A DNA stretch of 5,975 bases from Acidobacteriota bacterium. GTDB lineage: Bacteria > Acidobacteriota > Terriglobia > UBA7540. Location: NCBI GenBank assembly GCA_021828245.1, contig JAKASC010000154.1, positions 1 through 5,975 of the forward strand, given 5' to 3'. The notes under the pieces are model-generated. The model did not search any database and was not told the origin of the DNA. It saw only the letters and a program-made list of their open reading frames with translations. The position numbers were made by a program, and so were the translations under genes. This document shows positions 1 through 5,309 of the stretch, piece by piece (position 1 is the first letter of the stretch; every line of letters starts with the position of its first letter).

Positions 1-1
1 C

Positions 2-583
2 ACGGGGTGGACCTATGACCTCTACCGGCCTTTTATCAAAAAAGACGCCACCGACCGGCACTACGTGGCCATGGGCCGCTGGTGTACCATGATCGGATTG
101 TTGGTCAGCATTGCGGCAGCCTACATCGTGACCCATTTCGGAAGCCTGATGGATTATGTCCAGGCGCTGTTCGGGTTTTTCATCGCGCCGCTTTTCGGCA
201 CCGTCATTCTGGGAATGTTATGGAAGCGGGCCACGAAGCAGGCGGGATTTTGGGGCCTGTTGGCGGGCATCAGCTCTTCGGTGGCCATTTTTACGCTGAT
301 GCACAATAGCCCGACGCGCGTCGCCTGGTTCACTTTCTATGCGAAGGCGCAGCCGCTGGCGCAAGACATGTGGCAGGCGCTATGGTCGTTTGTGGTCGTG
401 GTCGTGGTCACGGTCGCGGTGAGCCTGGCCACCGAACCTCGGCCGGTGGGCGAACTCCGAGGCCTGGTCATGGGCCTGACAGAGGTGCCGAGCGAGGGAA
501 ACCTTCCTTGGGTGCGGCGGCCGGTTTTCTGGGCCGGAGTCTGCTTTGTGGTCTTCCTCGTTCTCCAGTGGATTTTCCGGTAA
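2..583 (+). CDS. Sodium:solute symporter (SSS family), C-terminal part, 5' truncated by window edge
   Basis: Inner-membrane secondary transporter expected to couple uptake of a small solute to Na+; the substrate cannot be told from this fragment. The frame is open from base 2, so the gene starts outside the window and 193 residues are visible. The first residues (TYDLYRPFIKKDATDRHY) match the cytoplasmic loop that precedes a late helix in SSS proteins. Helices follow at about residues 28-46 and 52-73, then the basic loop WKRATKQAG (74-82), a Gly/Ser-rich helix (83-101), a Val-rich helix (127-143) and a terminal helix (175-192). The P-L-F-G-T...G-M-L-W-K-R pattern followed by a Gly-rich helix is typical of the family. 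The stretch 145-173 is a cytoplasmic linker. A small membrane protein gene follows 55 bp downstream on the same strand and is probably co-transcribed. Family call is firm; substrate unknown. Confidence 0.9.
   Translation, partial: TGWTYDLYRPFIKKDATDRHYVAMGRWCTMIGLLVSIAAAYIVTHFGSLMDYVQALFGFFIAPLFGTVILGMLWKRATKQAGFWGLLAGISSSVAIFTLMHNSPTRVAWFTFYAKAQPLAQDMWQALWSFVVVVVVTVAVSLATEPRPVGELRGLVMGLTEVPSEGNLPWVRRPVFWAGVCFVVFLVLQWIFR
392..409 (+). repeat. Tandem hexamer GTGGTC x3 inside the symporter gene
   Basis: Three exact head-to-tail copies of GTGGTC encode Val-Val-Val-Val-Val-Val (residues 131-136) in a predicted transmembrane helix. The unit is a multiple of three, so gain or loss of a copy would keep the reading frame. 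It may simply reflect valine codon choice. Confidence 0.7.
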
Positions 584-627
584 GCCGTGACGCCGAGAGG
601 CAGGGGCAAGACCTATTCTGACAAAAA

Positions 628-632
628 GGGAG
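628..632 (+). promoter_or_regulatory. Shine-Dalgarno site choosing between two adjacent ATG codons
   Basis: GGGAG preceded by an A run lies 3 nt before the ATG at 636 and 6 nt before the ATG at 639. The 6-nt spacing is the more usual one and favours initiation at the second ATG, which removes one Met from the product. Confidence 0.6.
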
Positions 633-638
633 AAGATG

Positions 639-929
639 ATGGCCGAGGGAAAGCCTGACGAGCGAACCAATCCAGCTTCCACAAAGAGCAACCCAGGCGA
701 CGCGCCTGATGCCGAGCCTCAGCGTCGCCACATGATTCCCGTATGGTTCTTTGTGGGGATGCTACTTCTGGTTTACGGCATCTTGATCTTCATCGAAGGG
801 GTCAGGGAGTGGTCGCATCCGCCGCATACGGTGCTGGCGAACCTTCACCCCCCGGTTTGGTGGGGAATTCTTCTTGTCATCATGGGGTTGATCTTCACCC
901 TGAAACACTTTCCTAGGAAGAATCGGTGA
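639..929 (+). CDS. Small two-helix membrane protein, likely partner of the upstream symporter
   Basis: About 96 residues (97 if the ATG at 636 is used). The N-terminal 30 residues are hydrophilic and rich in Pro, Asp, Lys and Asn, and should be cytoplasmic or disordered. Two hydrophobic helices follow: about residues 33-53 (IPVWFFVGMLLLVYGILIF region) and 72-89. They are separated by a short His/Pro loop with HPPHT and NLHPPVWWG, and the protein ends in a basic tail (PRKNR). There is no enzyme motif. The gene lies 55 bp after an SSS symporter on the same strand and has its own ribosome site. Some SSS transporters have small membrane companions encoded next door (for example the DUF485 and DUF4212 families); I infer an analogous role but do not claim membership of those families. 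An HPP..WWG pattern after a first helix is, as I recall, recurrent in symporter-linked small proteins of Acidobacteriota and Verrucomicrobiota. Confidence 0.78.
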   Translation: MAEGKPDERTNPASTKSNPGDAPDAEPQRRHMIPVWFFVGMLLLVYGILIFIEGVREWSHPPHTVLANLHPPVWWGILLVIMGLIFTLKHFPRKNR

Positions 930-1028
930 GGCTCAAGGATGGGGCGCGCTGCCGTGATGCTCAATTAAGTTGCTTGCCATGCTAGCGGCCTTGGTGGCCG
1001 TGACGGCGTGGTGCCCGTCGCGGGTGGG
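930..1028. other. Non-coding stretch with two tandem hairpins ahead of repeat copy 1
   Basis: No supportable gene. Bases 986-990 (CGGCC) pair with 996-1000 (GGCCG) around a 5-nt loop TTGGT. Directly after, 1002-1006 (GACGG) pairs with 1015-1019 (CCGTC) around an 8-nt loop. Neither is followed by a T run, so they are not classical intrinsic terminators, though either could help end the symporter transcript. They sit immediately upstream of the palindromic repeat and may belong to the same element. Confidence 0.45.
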
Positions 1029-1090
1029 TTGGGCGACGGTGGCACGGTCATCTTGGCCGTGTTCCTGCACGGGCGGGACGCCCGTGCCAC
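1029..1090 (+). repeat. Palindromic dispersed repeat, copy 1
   Basis: A 62-bp unit shared with 4476-4537 in the same orientation, 56 of 62 bases identical without gaps by hand alignment. It holds a perfect 9-bp stem, GCACGGGCG (1067-1075) with CGCCCGTGC (1079-1087), around a 3-nt loop GGA. An alternative long-range fold pairs GTGGCACGG (1039-1047) with CCGTGCCAC (1082-1090), enclosing a CCGTG/CACGG hairpin (1057-1061 with 1068-1072). The copy lies between genes. Frames through it read as low-complexity 'GGTPVP'-like peptides of the sort often mis-annotated as genes. A non-autonomous REP or MITE-like element, or a structured RNA motif, are the leading ideas. Confidence 0.85.
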
Positions 1091-1302
1091 GCAAACCAGC
1101 GTCGCGGCTACGGACTGGCGCAGCGGACGCTCACGATTCTCCTCCACAACCCATAACTACTTCAACGCCCCTTATTGAGCCGGGTTTTGAAATGGCTTGT
1201 AGTACTTTCGTACCATTGCGAGCTTATTCCGGCGGGGTTTCAATGCTGGGTGACGAAGCGCTTTCGAGCAGGCGTGGGCGCGCGTTAAGAAAAGGCGCGG
1301 CC
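1091..1302 (+). promoter_or_regulatory. Intergenic leader with a weak promoter-like pair ahead of the 66-codon gene
   Basis: No gene is supported here; together with 930-1090 this makes nearly 400 bases without a protein gene. TTGAAA (1187-1192) and TACCAT (1211-1216) are 18 bp apart and could serve as -35 and -10 boxes, though both match the sigma-70 consensus only partly. AATGG (1191-1195) and CCATT (1213-1217) form an inverted repeat overlapping these boxes, with GTAC at both 1202-1205 and 1210-1213 inside it, so an operator is conceivable. A small stem CGCGC/GCGCG (1279-1283 with 1295-1299) lies just before the ribosome site. Confidence 0.25.
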
Positions 1303-1308
1303 GGGGAG
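1303..1308 (+). promoter_or_regulatory. Strong Shine-Dalgarno site of the 66-codon gene
   Basis: GGGGAG sits 5 nt before the ATG at 1314. The spacing equals that seen for the exported Gly-zipper protein gene and the carbon-nitrogen hydrolase gene in this window (GGAGG plus 5 nt in both). This is the main argument that the short gene is translated. Confidence 0.65.
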
Positions 1309-1313
1309 ATTCC

Positions 1314-1514
1314 ATGGACACCCTCCATCTTTTGAACAGCGGCGTTAGCTGGGTTTTAGCGTTCGGGGTTTCGGCCTACTTCCCCTTTTCCGCGCTCATT
1401 TGGTTGGCGCTTGAAAAAAGAGCAGAGCGGCTGCGCGCCGCTTCTTCACCTCTGCCCGTAGGCGACGGCGAACCGGCGCCAACTCCGCGCCGTCCGTCTG
1501 CCAGGAACAGATAA
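1314..1514 (+). CDS. Small single-helix membrane protein of unknown function
   Basis: Sixty-six residues. A short polar N-terminus is followed by one hydrophobic segment at about residues 11-33 (VSWVLAFGVSAYFPFSALIW core). A basic amphipathic stretch LEKRAERLRAAS (33-44) and a Pro/Arg-rich tail follow. The positive charges after the helix suggest N-out, C-in topology. I do not recognise the family. Support for a real gene is the GGGGAG ribosome site at ideal spacing, the coherent helix-then-basic layout and the absence of a better frame. Against it are its short length and isolation: the next gene is convergent on the other strand. It could be a small regulatory or bioenergetic membrane peptide; no function is claimed. 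Confidence 0.6.
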   Translation: MDTLHLLNSGVSWVLAFGVSAYFPFSALIWLALEKRAERLRAASSPLPVGDGEPAPTPRRPSARNR

Positions 1515-1655
1515 GCTCCCTCTGTGCGGTCGCGGTCGCTAGTGCCCGTGACAGGTCCCCATCTTCAGTTATTCAGCCAGGGTACTGCACCTCTGAGATA
1601 GTCTGATCCCTTTGTTCCGAGTTCCAACCCCGGTTTGACGCCCTGCCCGCGCCGC
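1515..1655. other. Convergent intergenic gap without a clear terminator
   Basis: The space lies between the 3' ends of the 66-codon gene and the minus-strand exported protein gene. I see a direct repeat GCGGTCGCGGTCGC near 1537-1550, but no stem followed by a T run on either strand. Confidence 0.4.
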
Positions 1656-2477
1656 TTAGGAGGTTGGCTGGACGGTGAACGGTTGGGCAATCTTGAACTC
1701 GAGTTCGGTCTCGCTGGGAATGCGAAGCTGCTGGCCGTGCGTCATCACCTGGAGGGCTGTCGCGCCACCGCCGCCGATGGCCGCTCCGGCGAGGGCGCCT
1801 TTGCCGCCTCCAATGAGCGCTCCCAGCAATGCGCCGGCGCCGGCGCCGATGCCGGTCCGTTCGGCGGTTTGCTTGCCCCGCGATTTGCCCGCCAGCGCAT
1901 AATCGCTGGTGCTGATGGGCACCACTTGGCCGTTAACCTCAATGCCGGTCAGCTCCAATTGCAGTTCGGATCGTCCCATGTAGCGTCCGGCCGCCTGCGC
2001 CTGCACGATTTGTCCGTAAACCAATGCATCCTTGGGCACCAAGATGCGGTCGCCGATCACCAGGGGTTGGGCCAAGCTGGCTTGGAACTTGTCGCCCACC
2101 TTGTTGCGCGTCGTGTCAATGCTGTCAATCATCCGCACAAACAATTCGGTTCCGGCGGGAACCGTCACCGTATCGGTCGGCGCCGTGGTCGTGGCCGGTG
2201 CGGCGGCGGAAGCCGTCGCGGAAGAGGTTGCGGGGGCCGTCGTCGTGGCCACGCCCGCATTGCCTTGGGTCAGGTCAATCAGCATGATATCCGACACGGG
2301 ATAGGAAAGAATCTGCCCATTGACCATAAAATTGACCGTGGCGGCCGTTCCGCCCATGTACTCGCCCTGAATGATTTTCCCATTTTTCAATTGCAAGGTT
2401 GCGCCCCAAGCGGCTGGCAAGCCGAGGGCCAGGACGAACCCCATGCCCAGCGTCCATCGCGTCCAATGGTTTCTCAT
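1656..2477 (-). CDS. Exported protein with a Ser/Ala/Thr linker and C-terminal Gly-zipper segment
   Basis: 273 residues. An N-terminal signal peptide is visible: basic MRNHWTR, then a hydrophobic core at 10-23, with cleavage likely near 23-26. Residues 27-69 (LQLKNGKIIQGEY... to DIMLIDL) look like a small SH3/LSm-like beta module. Residues 75-103 are a low-complexity Ala/Thr/Ser linker. Residues 105-200 start with VPAGTELFVRMIDSIDT and continue through VGDKF, ILVPKDALVYGQI and GRSELQLELTGIEVNGQVVP. This region resembles a periplasmic beta-rich domain common in Acidobacteriota and Verrucomicrobiota envelope proteins. Residues 209-238 are a Gly/Ala zipper (GIGAGAGALLGALIGGGKGA and following), likely membrane-inserting or oligomerising. 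The protein ends with an ETELEFKIAQPFTV strand. GGAGG at 2483-2487 lies 5 nt before the ATG. It is probably an envelope structural or stress protein; the exact role is unknown. Confidence 0.87.
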   Translation of the reverse strand: MRNHWTRWTLGMGFVLALGLPAAWGATLQLKNGKIIQGEYMGGTAATVNFMVNGQILSYPVSDIMLIDLTQGNAGVATTTAPATSSATASAAAPATTTAPTDTVTVPAGTELFVRMIDSIDTTRNKVGDKFQASLAQPLVIGDRILVPKDALVYGQIVQAQAAGRYMGRSELQLELTGIEVNGQVVPISTSDYALAGKSRGKQTAERTGIGAGAGALLGALIGGGKGALAGAAIGGGGATALQVMTHGQQLRIPSETELEFKIAQPFTVQPTS

Positions 2478-2617
2478 AGATACCTCCGTGGCTGCCTTGT
2501 TTTTTGCCCCAACCGAGACTCGGCAGGTCCCGCTTCCCTCAGTTTCCCTTGATGCCGGCCGGGCTCGGCGGGTTGGGCGGCACGAGCAGGAATTTCCTGC
2601 GGCGCACTGCCAAATTC

Positions 2618-2625
2618 AGTATATT
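2618..2625. promoter_or_regulatory. AT-rich patch with possible -10 boxes on both strands
   Basis: In the 156-bp gap between two divergent genes, the bases 2618-2623 read TATACT on minus (a good -10 for the exported protein gene, with a poor TTGCGG -35 at 16 bp). Bases 2620-2625 read TATATT on plus. On plus, the ATG of the reductase is only 8 nt after this box, which would make its transcript leaderless or nearly so. Motif-level evidence only. Confidence 0.25.
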
Positions 2626-2633
2626 CAAAAAGC

Positions 2634-3434
2634 ATGGTCCCGCAAGCGAAGTTGGCGTTAATCACCGGAGGTTCGCGGGGCATTGGGCGCGGCATCGCTC
2701 TGGCGCTGGCGCGCGCCGGCTTCGGCGTCGTGGTCAACTACGTGGCCCACCGCGAAGCGGCGGAGGAATGCCTCCGATTGTGCGAGGCGGCGCGGCCCCG
2801 GGGTTCAGACGCGCCCTGCCTGCTCTATCAAGCGGATATCTCCCGCGCCGAGGAGCGGGAACGGCTGCTGAGTTTCGTGATGCGCGAAGGTGGCTGGCTC
2901 GATTTGCTGGTCAATAATGCCGGCGTCGCGCCCGCCGCCCGAGTGGATTTGCTCCAGGCCACGGAAGAAAGCTTTGACCGCCTGATGGCCATCAACCTCA
3001 AAGCCCCATTTTTCCTCACTCAAGCGACCGCCAATTTATGGCTTGCCCGGCTGGGCGAACTTCCTCCCGAGCGCGCCCGGCCGAAGGTGATTAACATCTC
3101 TTCCATTTCCGCTGAGACGGCCAGTTCCGATCGGGGCGATTACTGCGTCAGCAAGGCGGGACTTTCCATGGTCACGCGACTGTTTGCCGCGCGGCTGGCT
3201 GAATTCGGGATTTACGTTTATGAGCTTCGGCCCGGCATTATCAAGACGGAGATGACGGCTCCCGTCCAGGACAAATACGAGCGCCTCATCGCCCAGGGGC
3301 TCACTCCGATTCGACGCTGGGGCACCCCGGAGGACGTGGGCCGCGCCGTGGTATGTATTGCCCAGGACACGTTTTCTTTTTCAACCGGTGAAGTGATGAA
3401 CGTGGACGGCGGATTCCATTTGCGCCGACTGTGA
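2634..3434 (+). CDS. Short-chain dehydrogenase/reductase, FabG-like (3-ketoacyl-ACP reductase type)
   Basis: 266-residue NAD(P)H-dependent oxidoreductase with a classical SDR Rossmann fold, expected in the cytoplasm. Visible motifs are the cofactor loop TGGSRGIG (11-18), DIS near 68-70, NNAG (94-97), catalytic Asn121 in INLKAPFF, Ser157 in NISSIS, Tyr170 and Lys174 in YCVSKAG, the RPGIIKTEMTAP segment after the active site, and NVDGG near the end. Overall it closely resembles the group annotated as 3-ketoacyl-ACP reductase by analogy with FabG, with the same PFFLTQ, LFAARLAE and RWGTPEDV segments. It stands alone, with no acyl-carrier or fatty-acid genes nearby, so a role in sugar or other carbonyl reduction is equally possible. 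No Shine-Dalgarno is visible before the ATG at 2634. The cofactor loop begins ten residues in, which is normal and supports this start. Confidence 0.93.
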   Translation: MVPQAKLALITGGSRGIGRGIALALARAGFGVVVNYVAHREAAEECLRLCEAARPRGSDAPCLLYQADISRAEERERLLSFVMREGGWLDLLVNNAGVAPAARVDLLQATEESFDRLMAINLKAPFFLTQATANLWLARLGELPPERARPKVINISSISAETASSDRGDYCVSKAGLSMVTRLFAARLAEFGIYVYELRPGIIKTEMTAPVQDKYERLIAQGLTPIRRWGTPEDVGRAVVCIAQDTFSFSTGEVMNVDGGFHLRRL

Positions 3435-3441
3435 CCCATCC

Positions 3442-3458
3442 TTCAAATCGCCTTTGAA
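3442..3458. terminator. Small inverted repeat between convergent genes, possible weak terminator
   Basis: TTCAAA (3442-3447) and TTTGAA (3453-3458) form a 6-bp stem with a TCGCC loop, just after the reductase stop and before the hydrolase 3' end. A second, wider pair CCGAGC/GCTCGG (3486-3491 with 3508-3513) overlaps the hydrolase stop. Neither is followed by a T run. Their position between tail-to-tail genes is the main reason to list them. Confidence 0.25.
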
Positions 3459-3503
3459 CTGACGCCGCGCTCCATGCGGGCCTTACCGAGCCGGTGTGGA
3501 CGC

Positions 3504-4334
3504 TCAAGCTCGGCGGGAACGCTTGGTGATTTCGCCGTACATTTCGGGGCGGCGCGCGGCAAGCCGGTCAAACTCGTACTCGCCGGAAACGCGGACCACC
3601 CGATTGTCGTCAGCGGCCATCGGATCAATTTCCCCGTAGAGGATGGTTTCCTCGGTTTCTCCGGCCTCGGCCAAAACCTCGCCCGTAAAGTGGACAATCT
3701 GGGAATGGCCGACGAAGCGAAAGCCGCGCTCCTCGCCGACGCGATCCGCCGCCACTACATAGAGATGGTTTTCGGTGGCGCGCACGATGGGCGTGTGCTG
3801 CCAGGAATCCGAGCCGACCGGCCAGTTGGTCGGAATGGCCAGCACTTGCGCGTGCTTCAGCTTGACCACCCGGCCCGACTCCGGAAAGCTGCAATCGAAG
3901 CAGATGTTGATGCCCACCTTCGCGTAAGGCGTCTCGAACACCGGAAAGGGGGTGTCGCCGGGATCGTCGAAGCGATCCACGCCCAGATGGAGCAAATGCA
4001 CCTTGCGATGCGTGCCCAGCGTTCCTTCCGGCGTGATGACGGCGGCGGCGTTATAAAGCTGGTCTCCCATGCGCTCCAGCATTCCCACGATGGCCGTGGC
4101 GCCCACTTTTTTCGCCACGGCACGAATCTTCTCCGTGGCCGGGCCGGGAACCGTCTCGGCGGCTTCCAAGGCCTCCGAGCGGCTGCTGAAACAGTATCCC
4201 GTCAGCGCGCATTCTGGAAACACCACCAACCGCGCCCCAGCCTGCGCCGCCTCCTTAAACCGGGAAAGGATGGTGGAAAGATTCCGCTCGGTATCGAGGA
4301 TCTTTACGTCCATCTGAACGGCTGCAACCTTCAT
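3504..4334 (-). CDS. Carbon-nitrogen hydrolase, nitrilase superfamily amidase
   Basis: 276 residues, the usual single-domain length. The family hydrolyses non-peptide C-N bonds (amides, carbamoyl groups) with a Glu-Lys-Cys triad, in the cytoplasm. Visible residues are Glu41 in VVFPECALTGY, Lys111 in THRKVHL and Cys145 in GINICFDCSFPE. N-terminal MKVAAVQMDV is the typical first strand. The segments GVDRFDDPGD (118-127), PTNWP (168-172), ATENHLYVVAADRVGEERGF (186-205) and VSGEYEFDRLAARRPEMYG point to a subgroup of general aliphatic or stereoselective amidases. Cyanide-type nitrilases, NAD synthetase and Lnt fit less well. Start choice is strong: GGAGG at 4340-4344 lies 5 nt before the ATG. It is monocistronic by layout: convergent with the reductase and divergent from the glycosyltransferase. 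The natural substrate cannot be deduced. Confidence 0.93.
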   Translation of the reverse strand: MKVAAVQMDVKILDTERNLSTILSRFKEAAQAGARLVVFPECALTGYCFSSRSEALEAAETVPGPATEKIRAVAKKVGATAIVGMLERMGDQLYNAAAVITPEGTLGTHRKVHLLHLGVDRFDDPGDTPFPVFETPYAKVGINICFDCSFPESGRVVKLKHAQVLAIPTNWPVGSDSWQHTPIVRATENHLYVVAADRVGEERGFRFVGHSQIVHFTGEVLAEAGETEETILYGEIDPMAADDNRVVRVSGEYEFDRLAARRPEMYGEITKRSRRA

Positions 4335-4434
4335 GCAATCCTCCCTCGCCTGGCGAATCAGTCGGCTTGACGGGAACGCCCCATTTTATCAGGCTTTTAG
4401 GAAGCTATTCACCTCTTTCGACTGCCCGCGCAAC

Positions 4435-4456
4435 CTTCGGTTCCGGCAAGCCGAAG
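4435..4456. repeat. Hairpin upstream of repeat copy 2
   Basis: CTTCGG (4435-4440) pairs with CCGAAG (4451-4456) around a 10-nt loop, about 20 bp before repeat copy 2. Copy 1 is likewise preceded by hairpins, but the sequences differ. Confidence 0.45.
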
Positions 4457-4475
4457 CCGCTGGGCGGCGCCTTCT

Positions 4476-4537
4476 TTGGGCGACCGTGGAACGACCATCT
4501 TGGCCGTGTTGCTGCACGGGCGAGACGCCCGTGCCAC
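4476..4537 (+). repeat. Palindromic dispersed repeat, copy 2
   Basis: Same 62-bp unit and orientation as 1029-1090, with six substitutions. The 9-bp stem GCACGGGCG (4514-4522) with CGCCCGTGC (4526-4534) is kept exactly, and the only change in that part is in the loop (AGA instead of GGA). Four of the six substitutions fall in the left arm that would form the outer pairing in copy 1, so the inner hairpin is the better preserved structure. It sits in the divergent gap between the hydrolase and the glycosyltransferase, where their promoters should be. Confidence 0.85.
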
Positions 4538-4577
4538 ATGGGCCATTGCAAAAGAGCGTTCCACGCGCCACACTCAA

Positions 4578-5309
4578 ATGGCTGTCATGGTGCCTTTTTC
4601 GCCTCGCCATCGCTTTGCGCTAATTATTCCGGCCCTGAATGAGGCTGAAAGTCTCGGAACGCTCTTAGCGCAGGTTCCTGCCGGCCTGTTTGAGGCGATT
4701 CTCGTGGTGGATAATGGAAGCACGGATCGAACGGCTGAGGTGGCTAGCGCGGCGGGCGCCACGGTCATTCGGGAGCCGCGCCGCGGTTACGGTCGCGCTT
4801 GTCAGGCCGGGCTTGCGGCGCTTCCCGCCGAGACGACCGCCGTCGCCTTCATGGACGCTGATTTGTCCGACGACCCCGCCGACTTAAAAAAGCTGCTTCA
4901 AGAGTTTGAAGCGGGAGCCTTCGATTTGTTGATAGGCTCACGCACCCTGGGATGGTCGGAGCCGGGCTCGCTCACGCCGCTTCAACGCTTTGGAAACTGG
5001 CTCAGCACGCGCCTGATTCGCCTGCTGTGGGGCGTGCGTTTTTCGGATTTAGGCCCGTTGCGGGTAATCCGCCGCGACGCCCTGGCGCGCTTGCAATTGC
5101 GCGATCCGACCTTCGGCTGGAATATTGAAATGCAAGCCCGCGCCGCCAAGCTGGGCTTGAAGGTGGGCGAAATCCCTGTCAGTTATCGGCGCCGCCACGC
5201 CGGCCACTCCAAGATTTCTGGCACGCTCGTGGGCAGCCTCCGCGCCGGAATCAAGATTCTTTGGACGCTGGGGCGCTGTTATTGGACCAGGACGCCGGCA
5301 GCTCCGTGA
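4578..5309 (+). CDS. Family 2 glycosyltransferase, polyprenyl/dolichyl-phosphate sugar synthase-like
   Basis: GT-A fold transferase using a nucleotide sugar, 243 residues from the chosen ATG. Motifs: FALIIPALNEAESLG (13-27), the nucleotide site VVDNGSTD (43-50), the metal-binding DADLSDDP (93-100), IGSR (119-122), SDLGPLR (156-162), FGWNIEMQ (179-186) as the likely acceptor/base region, and RRRHAGHSKISGT (204-216). These fit the DPM1/DPG-synthase-like group, which transfers sugars to a lipid phosphate carrier at the cytoplasmic membrane. No C-terminal transmembrane helices are present. The frame stays open upstream to a TTG at 4476, but that would add 34 residues encoded largely by the palindromic repeat. 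Homologous sequence begins only around residue 10, so ATG 4578 (or 4587) is preferred, although neither has a good ribosome site. The 3' end overlaps the convergent minus-strand gene by 59 bp. Confidence 0.9.
   Translation: MAVMVPFSPRHRFALIIPALNEAESLGTLLAQVPAGLFEAILVVDNGSTDRTAEVASAAGATVIREPRRGYGRACQAGLAALPAETTAVAFMDADLSDDPADLKKLLQEFEAGAFDLLIGSRTLGWSEPGSLTPLQRFGNWLSTRLIRLLWGVRFSDLGPLRVIRRDALARLQLRDPTFGWNIEMQARAAKLGLKVGEIPVSYRRRHAGHSKISGTLVGSLRAGIKILWTLGRCYWTRTPAAP

Noticed and set aside
970..1335. 121-codon plus frame running through repeat copy 1
   Set aside because: Its sequence is repeat-derived and low in structure, with no ribosome site, and its end overlaps the better supported 66-codon gene.
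1553..1575. GTGACAGGTCCCCATC, reminiscent of GGGGACAGG-type repeats near REP transposases
   Set aside because: Single copy in the window, no inverted partner, no transposase remnant; similarity too short to support an element.
930..1655. CRISPR array, tRNA or riboswitch in the gene-poor stretch
   Set aside because: There are no regularly spaced direct repeats, no cloverleaf with a CCA-ready acceptor stem, and no known riboswitch core that I can recognise.
1635..2552. Long plus-strand open frame (305 codons) covering the exported protein gene
   Set aside because: It is in codon register with the minus-strand gene, so a stop would need a TTA, CTA or TCA codon in the sense gene, which are rare in GC-rich genes. 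The translation is His/Gly/Arg-rich and has no family features.
3474..4370. Long plus-strand open frame (298 codons) covering the carbon-nitrogen hydrolase gene
   Set aside because: Same in-register antisense effect of codon bias. The minus-strand product has a complete Glu-Lys-Cys triad and a strong ribosome site, the plus frame has neither.
4389..4610. Minus-strand frame through repeat copy 2 (GTGVSPVQQHGQDGRST)
   Set aside because: This is the familiar false translation of the repeat; nothing outside the repeat resembles a protein domain.
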